NCBI RefSeq assembly: GCF_014384995.1
Contig: NZ_JACRSY010000005.1
Coordinates: 1-64,000, forward strand
Source of the DNA: Zhenhengia yiwuensis
GTDB taxonomy: Bacteria > Bacillota > Clostridia > Lachnospirales > Cellulosilyticaceae
Length of the DNA stretch: 64,000 nt
Reading direction: 5' to 3'
Shown here: positions 41,932-50,808 of the stretch, one piece after another
Position numbering within the stretch: position 1 is the first letter of the stretch
Layout: each line of letters starts with the position of its first letter
Program-made: the position numbers and the translations under genes
The notes under the pieces: generated by a model
What the model saw: the letters and a program-made list of their open reading frames with translations, nothing else
Database searches by the model: none
What the model was told of the DNA's origin: nothing

Positions 41932-43221
41932 ATGTCTAATACATTAGTAAATGGACTCATGTCTTTCATTGATCAAAGTCCATCTATGTTTCATGCTGCA
42001 GATACAATTATTAGTCAATTAGAATCAAATGGATTCTCTTACTTAGATCCATCTTCAAACTGGAACCTTGAAGTAAATGGTAAATACTATGTAACTTCTA
42101 ATCAATCTGCTGTTATTGCCTTTATTGTAAACAGTACTGCTGTTGAAAATGAAGGATTTAAAATTGTAGGTGCACATACAGATGTCCCTGGATTTAGAAT
42201 TAAACCAAACCCTCAAATGACTACTGAAAGTTATGTCAAATTAAATACTGAAATCTACGGTGGTCCTATTCTCAACACATGGCTTGATAGGCCACTTTCA
42301 GCTGCTGGCCGTGTAGCACTTAAATCTGACAACGTACTTAGACCAACTATTAAATTAGTGGATCTTGAAAGACCACTTTTAATTATTCCTAACCTGGCTA
42401 TTCATATGAACCGTGATGTAAATAATGGTGTTAAACTTAACGCACAAAAAGAAACCCTCCCAGTTGTTTCTTATGTTAAAGAAAAACTTGAAGGGAATAT
42501 CATACTTGAAGAGGTTGCTAAAAAACTTAATGTAGCTCCTTCTGACATTCTTGAAATGGATTTATTCCTTTACCCGACAGAAAAAAGCTGTATGGTAGGT
42601 TTAAATGAAGAATTTATCTCTGCATCTCGTCTTGATGATCTTTCTATGGTTTATAGCGGACTCCATGCCCTTTTAAACAGTTCTTCAGCTTCTGGTGTTA
42701 ACGTACTTGCATGCTTTGATAATGAAGAAGTAGGCAGTACCTCTAAACAAGGTGCAAATTCACCATTTTTAGGAACAACTCTTGAACGTATTGCAGTAAG
42801 CCTTGGTAAGTCACGTGAAGACTACTTTAGAGCACTTGCTCATTCCTTTATTATCTCTGCTGACGTAGCTCATCTTCTTCATCCAAACTACCCAGAAAAA
42901 TCTGATCCAACTAACAAAGTACTTCCAGGTAATGGCCCTGCTATCAAGTTAAGTGCTAGCTGTAGCTATACAACAGATAGTGATTCATTTGGTGTATTTG
43001 CTCACCTTTGCGACAGCAACAATATTCCTTATCAAGTATTCGTGAACCGTTCTGATGAGCGTGGTGGTTCTACAATTGGACCTGTTACCGCCTCACACAT
43101 TGCTATCCGTTCAGTAGATATTGGTACACCTATGCTTAGCATGCACTCTGCTCGCGAGCTTATGGCATCAGCTGACTTTATTCATACAACATCTGCAATG
43201 CTTGCTTTTTATAATCTGTAA
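41932..43221 (+). CDS. M18-family aminopeptidase
   Basis: Zinc aminopeptidase of family M18 (429 residues), which removes N-terminal, often acidic or hydrophobic, residues from peptides in the cytoplasm. Metal and catalytic landmarks: GAHTDVPGFRIKPNP, LDRPLSAAGRV, SASRLDDLSMVYSG, CFDNEEVGSTSKQGANSPFL, ISADVAHLLHPNYPEKSD and a final SMHSARELMASAD. Full length. ATG 41932 has AAGGAGG upstream. It is divergent from the metal ATPase gene. Confidence 0.93.
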   Translation: MSNTLVNGLMSFIDQSPSMFHAADTIISQLESNGFSYLDPSSNWNLEVNGKYYVTSNQSAVIAFIVNSTAVENEGFKIVGAHTDVPGFRIKPNPQMTTESYVKLNTEIYGGPILNTWLDRPLSAAGRVALKSDNVLRPTIKLVDLERPLLIIPNLAIHMNRDVNNGVKLNAQKETLPVVSYVKEKLEGNIILEEVAKKLNVAPSDILEMDLFLYPTEKSCMVGLNEEFISASRLDDLSMVYSGLHALLNSSSASGVNVLACFDNEEVGSTSKQGANSPFLGTTLERIAVSLGKSREDYFRALAHSFIISADVAHLLHPNYPEKSDPTNKVLPGNGPAIKLSASCSYTTDSDSFGVFAHLCDSNNIPYQVFVNRSDERGGSTIGPVTASHIAIRSVDIGTPMLSMHSARELMASADFIHTTSAMLAFYNL

Positions 43222-43325
43222 TTTAATTGGTAATTATTTGTTAACAAATCGCTATATACAGTTTCATAATTTAATTGTATGATATTAAAGGTGCAGGTAT
43301 AGTCCATAAACTAGGAGGTAGGCAC

Positions 43326-43712
43326 ATGAATAAAATACTCGTATGTATTACTATCCAAGAAAACAGTAAACGCCTTATGAAAAAAGGTTATGATCTTGCT
43401 AAAAGCAGTGGGGGCGAACTCCATATCCTACATATCAGGCATGGTGAAACTATTTTTGAGACGCCAGATAGTAGCCAGCTTTTTGAAGAACTTTTTATCT
43501 ATGGCAGTGAACTAGGTGGCCAAGTACATTTTTTATGTAGCACTGATATTCCTCATACAATTAGTGATTTTATAACGCAAAATGCTATTACACACCTTGT
43601 TATAGGAAAACCACCAGTATGTACAAACGGACTGGCTCCTAATGTTTTTGAAAAGCTTATATCTCTTCCTAAAGATATTCAGCTATGTGTATTAGATAGA
43701 GAAAACCATTAA
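43326..43712 (+). CDS. Universal stress protein-like domain
   Basis: A 128-residue protein with the Usp alpha/beta fold: KILVCITIQENSKRLMKKGY at the start, GGELHILHIRHGE in the second strand, and NAITHLVIGKPP near the ATP-binding loop region. It resembles the Usp segment of KdpD more than classical UspA. Role unknown; the family binds ATP or acts as a small regulator. I use ATG 43326 because AGGAGGT precedes it, not the frame's earlier ATG 43275. It lies shortly before tdk. Confidence 0.7.
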   Translation: MNKILVCITIQENSKRLMKKGYDLAKSSGGELHILHIRHGETIFETPDSSQLFEELFIYGSELGGQVHFLCSTDIPHTISDFITQNAITHLVIGKPPVCTNGLAPNVFEKLISLPKDIQLCVLDRENH

Positions 43713-43743
43713 TTATTATGTACCCGAAAGGATTGTTTAAGAT

Positions 43744-44322
43744 ATGTATTCACATTATATCGATGTTGGTCGTTTAGAGATGATTTGCGGTCCTATGTTC
43801 TCAGGAAAGTCTGAAGAACTTATTAGACGCCTTAAACGTACCATTTTAGCTGGGATGCCAACGATTATTTTTACTCCAAAAATCGATAACCGTTATTTAG
43901 AAAATCATATTTGCTCTCATGATGGCAAGCAGCTCGAAGCTGTGCCAATTAGCCATATTGAGGAAGTACTTGAACATGTTACTGATGAAACAAAAGTAAT
44001 CGGTATCGATGAAGTACAATTTTTAGATGGTGAAATTGTAAGTGTAATTATGAAACTTGTAAATGAAGGTAAACGTGTTATCTGTGCTGGCCTTGATAAA
44101 GACTTTAAAGCAGAAAGCTTTGGTCAAATGCCTGAACTTTTAGCTCTTGCTGATGATGTTACTAAACTTACTGCTATTTGTATGAAGTGCGGTAGACCAG
44201 CTAACTTTACGCAACGCTTAATTGGAGGTCAACCAGCATCTTATAATGATCCGCTTATTTTAATCGGTGCTTCTGAAAGCTATGAGGCAAGATGCAGATT
44301 ATGTTATAAAATAGATAAATAA
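43744..44322 (+). CDS. tdk: Thymidine kinase
   Basis: Phosphorylates thymidine with ATP in nucleotide salvage (192 residues, type II tetrameric form). P-loop GPMFSGKSEELIRRLKR is near residue 17, IGIDEVQFLD is the Walker B-like part, and GLDKDFKAESFGQMPELLAL carries the catalytic region. The zinc lasso has CMKCGR and CRLC. It starts a row of genes (tdk, tsaC, rpiB, upp) typical of clostridia. Confidence 0.95.
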   Translation: MYSHYIDVGRLEMICGPMFSGKSEELIRRLKRTILAGMPTIIFTPKIDNRYLENHICSHDGKQLEAVPISHIEEVLEHVTDETKVIGIDEVQFLDGEIVSVIMKLVNEGKRVICAGLDKDFKAESFGQMPELLALADDVTKLTAICMKCGRPANFTQRLIGGQPASYNDPLILIGASESYEARCRLCYKIDK

Positions 44323-44328
44323 AACCAA

Positions 44329-44366
44329 AAATAAGACGAGCCTTGACAGGGCTCGTTTTATTTTTA
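44329..44366 (+). terminator. Terminator of tdk
   Basis: AAATAAGACGAGCC pairs with GGCTCGTTTTATTT across 44329-44366, with one G-U pair and a T-rich end. Confidence 0.75.
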
Positions 44367-44458
44367 CACTTTTTTATAGCAGGCTATTATTTTTATGTAG
44401 TGTTTGTGGTATACTATATAAGATAAATTTCTAACTGCTAAAATATAGGAGTATTGTC

Positions 44459-45490
44459 ATGAATACATTAATGATTACTGATGTTAACGCCCTTCATACT
44501 GCTGCTGACATTTTAAAAAATGGCGGTCTTGTTGCTGTTCCTACAGAAACAGTATACGGACTTGCAGCAAACGCGTTAAATGAACAAGCTGTATCTAATA
44601 TTTTTAAAGCTAAAGGTCGTCCAAGTGATAATCCTCTCATCATACATATTGCGGACTTAGAAATGCTTAACCCTCTTGTTAAGAGCATTCCTGATAAGGC
44701 GCGTCTGCTCATGGAGCACTTTTGGCCAGGTCCTCTTACACTTATCTTTGAGTCTTCTGATTTAGTACCTGCTAGTGTACGTGGAGGCTTATCTACTGTT
44801 GCCATTCGTTTTCCATCTCATCCGGTTATACAATTCCTTATTAAAATGACAGGTTTACCACTTGCAGCACCTTCTGCAAACACATCAGGCAAACCAAGTC
44901 CGACCAATGCTCAAAGAGTATTTGAAGACTTAAATGGAAAAATAGATGCTATTATCGATGGTGGTCATTCTTCTGTAGGCCTTGAATCAACAGTTGTCGA
45001 TATGACTGGATCTGTTGCAACCATTTTAAGACCAGGTGGCATTACAGAAAAAATGCTTAGAGATGTACTAGGTGAAGTAGTCATGGACCCCGCTTTATTA
45101 AGTGTAGATGCCAAAGCTACCCCTAAAGCACCAGGTATGAAATATACTCACTATTCACCTAATGCAGATGTAGTCATTTATAAGGGAAATAGCCAAAAGG
45201 TTGTAGATGCTATCAACAAACGTCTTTTAGAAGATGCACAAAATGGTATTCGTTCTAGTGTATTATGTGATGATGAAACTAAGACATTATTTAAAACGAC
45301 TCATACTATTAGTTTAGGAAGCCGCAATCACCCTAATGACCTTGCAGCGCATTTATTTGAGTCACTAAGATGTTTTGATGATTTAGGCATGCAAAAAGTT
45401 TATGCACTTGCTTTTTCTGAAGATGGCATCGGCAGTGCAATTATGAATAGATTGGAAAAATCAGCAGGACATCATATTATTGAAATTTAG
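44459..45490 (+). CDS. tsaC: Threonylcarbamoyl-AMP synthase (Sua5 type)
   Basis: Makes threonylcarbamoyl-AMP from threonine, bicarbonate and ATP for the t6A modification of tRNAs (343 residues). The YrdC domain is residues about 10-200: GLVAVPTETVYGLAANALN, KAKGRPSDNPLIIHI and APSANTSGKPSPTNAQ. The C-terminal Sua5 domain follows a linker with APGMKYTHYSP. The two-domain Sua5 form is usual in Gram-positives. ATG 44459 has AGGAG upstream. Confidence 0.94.
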   Translation: MNTLMITDVNALHTAADILKNGGLVAVPTETVYGLAANALNEQAVSNIFKAKGRPSDNPLIIHIADLEMLNPLVKSIPDKARLLMEHFWPGPLTLIFESSDLVPASVRGGLSTVAIRFPSHPVIQFLIKMTGLPLAAPSANTSGKPSPTNAQRVFEDLNGKIDAIIDGGHSSVGLESTVVDMTGSVATILRPGGITEKMLRDVLGEVVMDPALLSVDAKATPKAPGMKYTHYSPNADVVIYKGNSQKVVDAINKRLLEDAQNGIRSSVLCDDETKTLFKTTHTISLGSRNHPNDLAAHLFESLRCFDDLGMQKVYALAFSEDGIGSAIMNRLEKSAGHHIIEI

Positions 45491-45573
45491 CTAAGTTTAC
45501 ATGCACTAATGAATTAATCTCTTAGTGCGTATACTATACAATAACAACTATGAATTTGACGGAGGATTTTTTT

Positions 45574-46008
45574 ATGTTAGCACTTGCTTGTGACCATGGT
45601 GGTTATGAACTTAAACAAGAAATTATTAACTACCTGAACTCAAAAAATATTGAGTTCATTGATTTTGGATGTACATCAACTGACGCTGTAGACTATCCTG
45701 AGTATGGTAAAAAAGCTGCTCATGCCGTAGCTAGCGGTCAGTGTGATAAAGGTATTATTATTTGCGGTACAGGTATTGGTATTTCTATCAGCGCTAATAA
45801 AGTACCTGGTATTCGATGTGCATTATGCCATGATTGTTTCTCTGCTGCTGCAACTCGTGAACACAATGATGCAAATATGCTTGCTCTTGGTGCACGCGTT
45901 ATCGGTGTAGGACATGCACTTAAAGTTGTAGAAACTTTCTTAAATACACCATTTTCAAATGATGAACGTCACATCAGACGTATCGAACAAATCGAAAAAG
46001 AATTCTAG
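45574..46008 (+). CDS. rpiB: Ribose-5-phosphate isomerase B
   Basis: Interconverts ribose-5-phosphate and ribulose-5-phosphate (144 residues). Landmarks are LACDHGGYELKQEI at the N-terminus, DYPEYGKKAAHAV, ICGTGIGISISANKVPGIRC and HNDANMLALGARVIG. The active-site Cys is the one in CGTGIG. I use ATG 45574 behind CGGAGGA, not the earlier ATG 45550. upp follows after 12 nt. Confidence 0.95.
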   Translation: MLALACDHGGYELKQEIINYLNSKNIEFIDFGCTSTDAVDYPEYGKKAAHAVASGQCDKGIIICGTGIGISISANKVPGIRCALCHDCFSAAATREHNDANMLALGARVIGVGHALKVVETFLNTPFSNDERHIRRIEQIEKEF

Positions 46009-46020
46009 GAGGATTTTATT

Positions 46021-46650
46021 ATGAGTAAAGTATTTATTATGGATCACCCATTAATCCAACACAAAGTATCACGTCTTAGATGCATCGATACAGGTTCAAA
46101 AGAATTCCGCGAACTTGTTAGAGAAATTTCACAACTTATGTGTTTTGAAGCAACAAGAGACCTTCCTCTTGAAGATTATGAACTTGAAACACCAATTGGA
46201 AAAGCAACTGGTAAACGTATTGCTGGTAAAAACTTAAGCATCGTTCCTATTCTTCGCGCCGGTCTTGGTATGGTTGATGGTATGCTTGACCTTGTTCCAA
46301 CTGCTAAGGTAGGTCACATTGGTCTTTACCGTGACCCTGAAACACTTCAACCAGTAGAATACTACTGCAAACTTCCTCAAGACATCCAAGAAAGAGATCT
46401 TTTCGTTCTTGATCCAATGCTTGCTACAGGTGGTTCTGCAGTTGCAGCTGTACAATTCATCAAAGATAAAGGTGCTAAAAACATTAACTTCCTTTGCCTT
46501 ATCGCAGCTCCAGAAGGTCTAAAATGTCTTCAAGAAGCTCATCCAGATGTAAACATTTACGTTGCTTGCCTTGATGAAAAACTTAATGATCACGGTTATA
46601 TCGTTCCTGGTCTTGGTGATGCTGGTGACCGTTTATTCGGTACAAAATAA
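46021..46650 (+). CDS. upp: Uracil phosphoribosyltransferase
   Basis: Converts uracil and PRPP to UMP (209 residues). Landmarks: MDHPLIQHKVSRLR at the N-terminus, IVPILRAGLGMVDGMLDLVP, and the PRPP loop DPMLATGGSAVAAV, with the uracil-binding YIVPGLGDAGDRLFGT at the C-terminus. It is full length and strongly expressed by the look of its codons. A dead dCMP deaminase gene follows, then wecA. Confidence 0.97.
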   Translation: MSKVFIMDHPLIQHKVSRLRCIDTGSKEFRELVREISQLMCFEATRDLPLEDYELETPIGKATGKRIAGKNLSIVPILRAGLGMVDGMLDLVPTAKVGHIGLYRDPETLQPVEYYCKLPQDIQERDLFVLDPMLATGGSAVAAVQFIKDKGAKNINFLCLIAAPEGLKCLQEAHPDVNIYVACLDEKLNDHGYIVPGLGDAGDRLFGTK

Positions 46651-46727
46651 GACATTTCATAAAAAAGGTGCGTATATTAGCTTCATATAATAGGTTATAT
46701 GCGTACCAAAATTCTTATTTCTACCTC

Positions 46728-46945
46728 ATTGCAATCGCACAAACTGCTCAGCATGGTACTTTACGGCTGGTGCTACACTCTCTGTGAACAATCAACCTTG
46801 TAGTTTATGTGCGAAACTTATCATTAATATGGGCATTTCGCATATTATTTATGAGGGTGATTATCATGACGAGTTATAGCAGTAACTCCTTCAAGAGTCT
46901 GATATTCACCTTACTCCATTTATAAGTGACCATAAGACTACATAA
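46728..46945 (+). pseudogene. comEB: dCMP deaminase remnant
   Basis: Only the C-terminal half of a deoxycytidylate deaminase is left. The frame reads IAIAQTAQHGT, then a one-base frameshift, then AGATLSVNNQPCSLCAKLII with the zinc-binding PCxxC, then NMGISHIIYEGDYHDEL. Two stop codons follow inside the conserved tail, which can still be read to TAA 46943-46945. The N-terminal half with the HAE zinc/catalytic motif is gone. The place between upp and wecA is where comEB sits in many clostridia. Confidence 0.85.
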
Positions 46946-46963
46946 GTTAAGGAGATGAAAAGC

Positions 46964-48013
46964 ATGAATTTTGCTAGTCTATATATAATGGCCTTTGTGT
47001 TAGCATTTTTAATTTCATTTGCAATGACACCTGTAGCCAAAAAAGTCGCCTTTAAAGTAGGCGCTATCGCAAATCCTAGAAAACGTGACATGCATAGCAA
47101 ACCAATTCCACGTATGGGTGGTATTGCTATTGTGGCAGGCTTTATGATTACTTTATTTATAAGTATTCAATTTATTACGGTATTAGATTGGAAACAAGTT
47201 ATCGGAATTACGTCAGGGGCACTTATTATCTTCCTGCTGGGCTTCTTTGATGATATTTATGAACTGAGTGCTAAGCTTAAGTTCCTTATTCAAATTCTAG
47301 CAGCAACGATTGTTGCCTTATCTGGTGTATCTATACCTTTCATATCTATCCCATTCATTGGAAATGCACCAATGTTCTTAGATATGCTTTCTATACCTAT
47401 TACAGTTATTTGGATTGTAGGAATCACCAATGCCGTTAACTTTATTGACGGTCTTGATGGCTTAGCTGCTGGTGTTTCTTCTATTGCCTCTCTTTGCCTT
47501 ATGGTTCTTTCTATTTATAGTGGTTATCCTATTGCTATTTTACTTACAACCATTTTGGCTGGATCTTGTTTAGGCTTCCTTCCATATAACTTTAATCCAG
47601 CTTCTATTTTCATGGGTGATACAGGTTCTACTTTCCTAGGATTTATCCTAGCTGTAACGTCTATACTTGGACTTTTAAAAAGCTATACAATTGTTACAAT
47701 CGTTGTGGCCGTTCTCGTACTTGGCCTTCCAGTATTTGATACAGCTTTTGCTATTATTAGAAGACTACTTGCAGGCAAACCTATTACGGCTCCAGATAGA
47801 GGACATCTTCATCACCGTCTAGTAGATAGAGGATATAGTCAAAAACAGGCTGTTATTACACTCTATGCCATTAGTGGTGTATTTGGCCTCTCAGCTATTG
47901 CTGTAGCCAATCATGATTTTAGATTTATTGTAGCTATTTTCATTATTATGGGGCTACTTCTTTACTTCAATTTGAAGATTATGTCTTCTCATAATGATAA
48001 TAAAAAAGATTAA
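46964..48013 (+). CDS. wecA: Undecaprenyl-phosphate GlcNAc-1-phosphate transferase
   Basis: Polytopic membrane enzyme of the WecA/TagO/MraY family (349 residues); transfers GlcNAc-1-phosphate to undecaprenyl phosphate to start cell-wall polymer synthesis. Visible: PNPRKRDMHSKPIPRMGG-like region (NPRKRDMHSKPIPRMGG), the Asp pair in GFFDDIYELSAKLKFLIQ, NFIDGLDGLAAGVS, FMGDTGSTFLGF and the His-rich DRGHLHHRLVDRGYS. I take ATG 46964 with AAGGAG 9 nt upstream, as the ATG at 46955 overlaps that site. wecB, its usual neighbour, is far away at 15.8 kb. Confidence 0.93.
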   Translation: MNFASLYIMAFVLAFLISFAMTPVAKKVAFKVGAIANPRKRDMHSKPIPRMGGIAIVAGFMITLFISIQFITVLDWKQVIGITSGALIIFLLGFFDDIYELSAKLKFLIQILAATIVALSGVSIPFISIPFIGNAPMFLDMLSIPITVIWIVGITNAVNFIDGLDGLAAGVSSIASLCLMVLSIYSGYPIAILLTTILAGSCLGFLPYNFNPASIFMGDTGSTFLGFILAVTSILGLLKSYTIVTIVVAVLVLGLPVFDTAFAIIRRLLAGKPITAPDRGHLHHRLVDRGYSQKQAVITLYAISGVFGLSAIAVANHDFRFIVAIFIIMGLLLYFNLKIMSSHNDNKKD

Positions 48014-48015
48014 AC

Positions 48016-48047
48016 AAAAAAGCACCTATTCCTAGGTGTTTTTTTTT
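48016..48047 (+). terminator. Terminator of wecA
   Basis: A-rich flank, CACCTA (48023-48028), loop, TAGGTG (48033-48038), then a run of nine or more T. Standard intrinsic terminator. Confidence 0.8.
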
Positions 48048-48127
48048 ATAAAAATACTCTATCTCCCTCCTCCCTATAATGCTATAATTACCTTAAATTA
48101 GTGTTGTAAACGAAGGAGTTAACAAGT

Positions 48128-49108
48128 ATGCCAGATACCATTACCCACTACCTGTTCGGATTAGATCAGGCAAAGAATATTATAGACTCTCCCCTCTATA
48201 AAATGATTAAAGATAACCGTAACCTTTACTTTATAGGTCTCCAAGGCCCTGATCCTATGTATTATCATGCTCCTTACAAAAAACATAATCATTTTAAAGT
48301 AGCTTCTCTTATGCATCAAGATCATACTGGCTATTTTTTATCTTCTGCTCTCTGCTTTGCTAAGAAGCACATAGATACTCCTGAGCTGTTTAATCCTTGT
48401 ATGGCTTATATCAGTGGTCTTATTTGTCATTATGCGCTTGATATTACAGCACATCCTTATATTTTCTATCTAGGCGGACGCTATAGATTAGACGACCCTT
48501 CTACTACTAAATATCAAGGACTGCATAAGCGTATAGAAGTGGCTATTGATGCCTTACTTCTAGAAGAGAAATTCGACCGTAAAGCACATACTTTTAAAAT
48601 CCATAAGCATATTCTTAAGAACCTTAGCTTACCACCTATTATCTTAGAGCTTTATGAGGAACTTCTCTTTTCTATTTATGCTATTCCAAATGGTGGACAG
48701 ATTTTCAAACATTCTTATGAGGATTTTAGAAACTACTTTAGGCTTACTTATGATAGAACAGGCCTTAAAAAGAGCCTGGCTGTTACAGCTATGCCTCTTC
48801 TGCCTTCATCTATTGCAACCTTAGCACCAACTTTCTCTTATCATGACTGCGTTGATGAATTCACAGATTATCTTAATACCCAAAAAGCCGTATGGCTTCA
48901 TCCTGTAACAGGTAATGTCTATACTTACAGTTTCCATGATTTATTAAGAAATGCACATAAACTGGCAACTACTCTCCTTCTAGGTGCATATAGCTTTATT
49001 AATTCAGAAATCTCTTTAGAAGAACTTGAAATGCTTCTTCCAAACTTATCTTACCTTACAGGTCTTAGAACTTCTGATACACGTCCAATGCAATATTTTA
49101 AATTTTAA
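48128..49108 (+). CDS. Zinc-dependent phospholipase C family protein
   Basis: A 326-residue protein resembling the zinc-dependent phospholipase C fold: MPDTITHYLFGLDQA, FYFIGLQGPDP-like segment (NLYFIGLQGPDPMYYHAPY), and the helix CMAYISGLICHYALDITAHP with spaced His and Asp residues that can bind zinc. No signal peptide is seen, so unlike secreted PLC toxins it should be cytoplasmic; the substrate is unknown. ATG 48128 has AAGGAG upstream. Monocistronic. Confidence 0.8.
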   Translation: MPDTITHYLFGLDQAKNIIDSPLYKMIKDNRNLYFIGLQGPDPMYYHAPYKKHNHFKVASLMHQDHTGYFLSSALCFAKKHIDTPELFNPCMAYISGLICHYALDITAHPYIFYLGGRYRLDDPSTTKYQGLHKRIEVAIDALLLEEKFDRKAHTFKIHKHILKNLSLPPIILELYEELLFSIYAIPNGGQIFKHSYEDFRNYFRLTYDRTGLKKSLAVTAMPLLPSSIATLAPTFSYHDCVDEFTDYLNTQKAVWLHPVTGNVYTYSFHDLLRNAHKLATTLLLGAYSFINSEISLEELEMLLPNLSYLTGLRTSDTRPMQYFKF

Positions 49109-49148
49109 TAGTTAAAATAGCCTTTATTGGAAATTAGAATAGAGTAAC

Positions 49149-49200
49149 TTAAAAGGATTGCCACAAAACTTAGTAAATAGTCTTGTGGCAATCCTTTTAA
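49149..49200. terminator. Bidirectional terminator
   Basis: TTAAAAGGATTGCCACAA (49149-49166) pairs perfectly with TTGTGGCAATCCTTTTAA (49183-49200), an 18-bp stem between two convergent genes. Confidence 0.9.
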
Positions 49201-50681
49201 AGTTTATCAATATATTTTACAATACTTTTGTGAATCTCAATATTCGATTCGCTTTTGCGTACATCTTCTAGGAAGTCTAATACTTTAACTGCTTCTACAT
49301 CCATATCTAACATAGAAGCTATACGAAGTTCGAAGAGTCTTAGGTAGATTTCTCCTTCCCTCTCCCATTCCTCATATGTATTAATATTGCGGTTAATAGT
49401 ATCTAGAATGTTATTTAAGATGTTTATAATTTGCTCAATAATATTATCATAGAAAAGCTCTACTGTATCTACTCTTATAAATAGATCTGCTAGTCTATTC
49501 ATTAGCTCATTCATAATATAAGCTGTTTGTTCTTTTCCAAGTTTCTTCTCTAAACCTTTTAAATTAACACCTTTATAAAATCTTTCTTTATAGAATGTAA
49601 GGAACTTCTCTAAGTCTCCTGCATTACAATCTGGCTCTATAGCAAATAGGATTCTAAAGAATATATTCCATTGGAATTCATCATTGACTGTCTCTTGGAT
49701 GAAATGTGCAATCTTATTACTAAATGCATCTTCTAAGTTACATTTTCTCATAAATTCTATCTGACTTGTAAAGTCTATTTCTTTATGCTCAATCTCATTA
49801 AGCCTTGCAAATACACTTACCATCGTTTCATTGTATACATCATCATTATCCCCTAATACATTTCTAAATACATATTTTACAATAGTATCACAGGATTTTC
49901 TAAAGTCTACAAGAATCCCTATACTCTCTTTAATTTTTAAAGCGAATAAATCATAGAGTGCTTTTGAAAGAAGCTGCTCCATCTGCGCCTTACGCCCTCT
50001 CATACTTGTTGCATCCCCTCTATCAAACTGATTAGAGATAAGCAGAAGCTGCTGGTCTATAGTAGTTAAACTGTTTTTAATAGAGCTCATAATATCTTTA
50101 TAGAAACGGTCTGCAATAATATAATTATAATTTTTATAGATAACTTTATGTTCAATCTCACTCCAGAATATATTAACTAATGATTTAATCTGTACCTCAA
50201 AATTAATACATCTATCATCAAATAAATATTTGCCATCTATGCGGTACATCTTCATACCATTTTTTTGACTTTTAGGCTGCTTACTGCTAAGCTCTAATAG
50301 TACATTAGGATTACCTTCTGGGCTAGAGTAGCCTTCATACTCTGTAGATGGGACATTGAAGCATTTACGTAATAGCTTATAAATCGTACTTTCATCACCT
50401 ATGAATCTGCACTCTATACGAATACCTATAAGATCTGATAAATGGTCAAACATGCCTTCTACAGTCTTGTACTTTGTATAATAATCATAACGAAGAATTT
50501 TTTCTTTTAAACTTTGTTTTGATTTAACACGAGAATTAATATTTAAATAGCCTTCATTGCTAGACTCAAGCATGTCTTCAAAGAAATATTCTAATTCTCT
50601 ACTTGCAATATCTAAATTAATTCTCATGCCATCTAAATGGTCTAATACTTCATTAATAAAACTAAACATTTCTAGCTCCAT
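49197..50681 (-). CDS. RelA/SpoT-domain protein with long C-terminal extension
   Basis: A 494-residue protein. Residues about 40-225 match the (p)ppGpp synthetase fold: NSRVKSKQSLKEKILR, DHLSDLIGIRIECRFIGDES with the metal-binding Asp, and NFEVQIKSLVNIFWSEIEHK (compare EIQIRT...W...EH) with the catalytic Glu. The HD hydrolase, TGS and ACT parts of long Rel enzymes are absent. The last about 260 residues are helical and charged and unknown to me. It may be a small-alarmone-synthetase relative with its own control region, or a protein that makes another pyrophosphorylated nucleotide. Confidence 0.75.
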   Translation of the reverse strand: MELEMFSFINEVLDHLDGMRINLDIASRELEYFFEDMLESSNEGYLNINSRVKSKQSLKEKILRYDYYTKYKTVEGMFDHLSDLIGIRIECRFIGDESTIYKLLRKCFNVPSTEYEGYSSPEGNPNVLLELSSKQPKSQKNGMKMYRIDGKYLFDDRCINFEVQIKSLVNIFWSEIEHKVIYKNYNYIIADRFYKDIMSSIKNSLTTIDQQLLLISNQFDRGDATSMRGRKAQMEQLLSKALYDLFALKIKESIGILVDFRKSCDTIVKYVFRNVLGDNDDVYNETMVSVFARLNEIEHKEIDFTSQIEFMRKCNLEDAFSNKIAHFIQETVNDEFQWNIFFRILFAIEPDCNAGDLEKFLTFYKERFYKGVNLKGLEKKLGKEQTAYIMNELMNRLADLFIRVDTVELFYDNIIEQIINILNNILDTINRNINTYEEWEREGEIYLRLFELRIASMLDMDVEAVKVLDFLEDVRKSESNIEIHKSIVKYIDKL

Positions 50682-50745
50682 TTTTTATACCTCTCTTTAT
50701 CCGTGCTTTATGAAACTTTCTAGCTTTATTATAAAAGATAGAAAT

Positions 50746-50785
50746 AAATGCACTATGACGATTTTTTTAATATCATAGTGCATTT
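50746..50785. terminator. Hairpin between DegV and RelA/SpoT-domain genes
   Basis: AAATGCACTATGA (50746-50758) pairs perfectly with TCATAGTGCATTT (50773-50785). On the minus strand it follows the DegV gene. Confidence 0.75.
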
Positions 50786-50808
50786 TTATCTAAGCTATTT
50801 ACATATTG

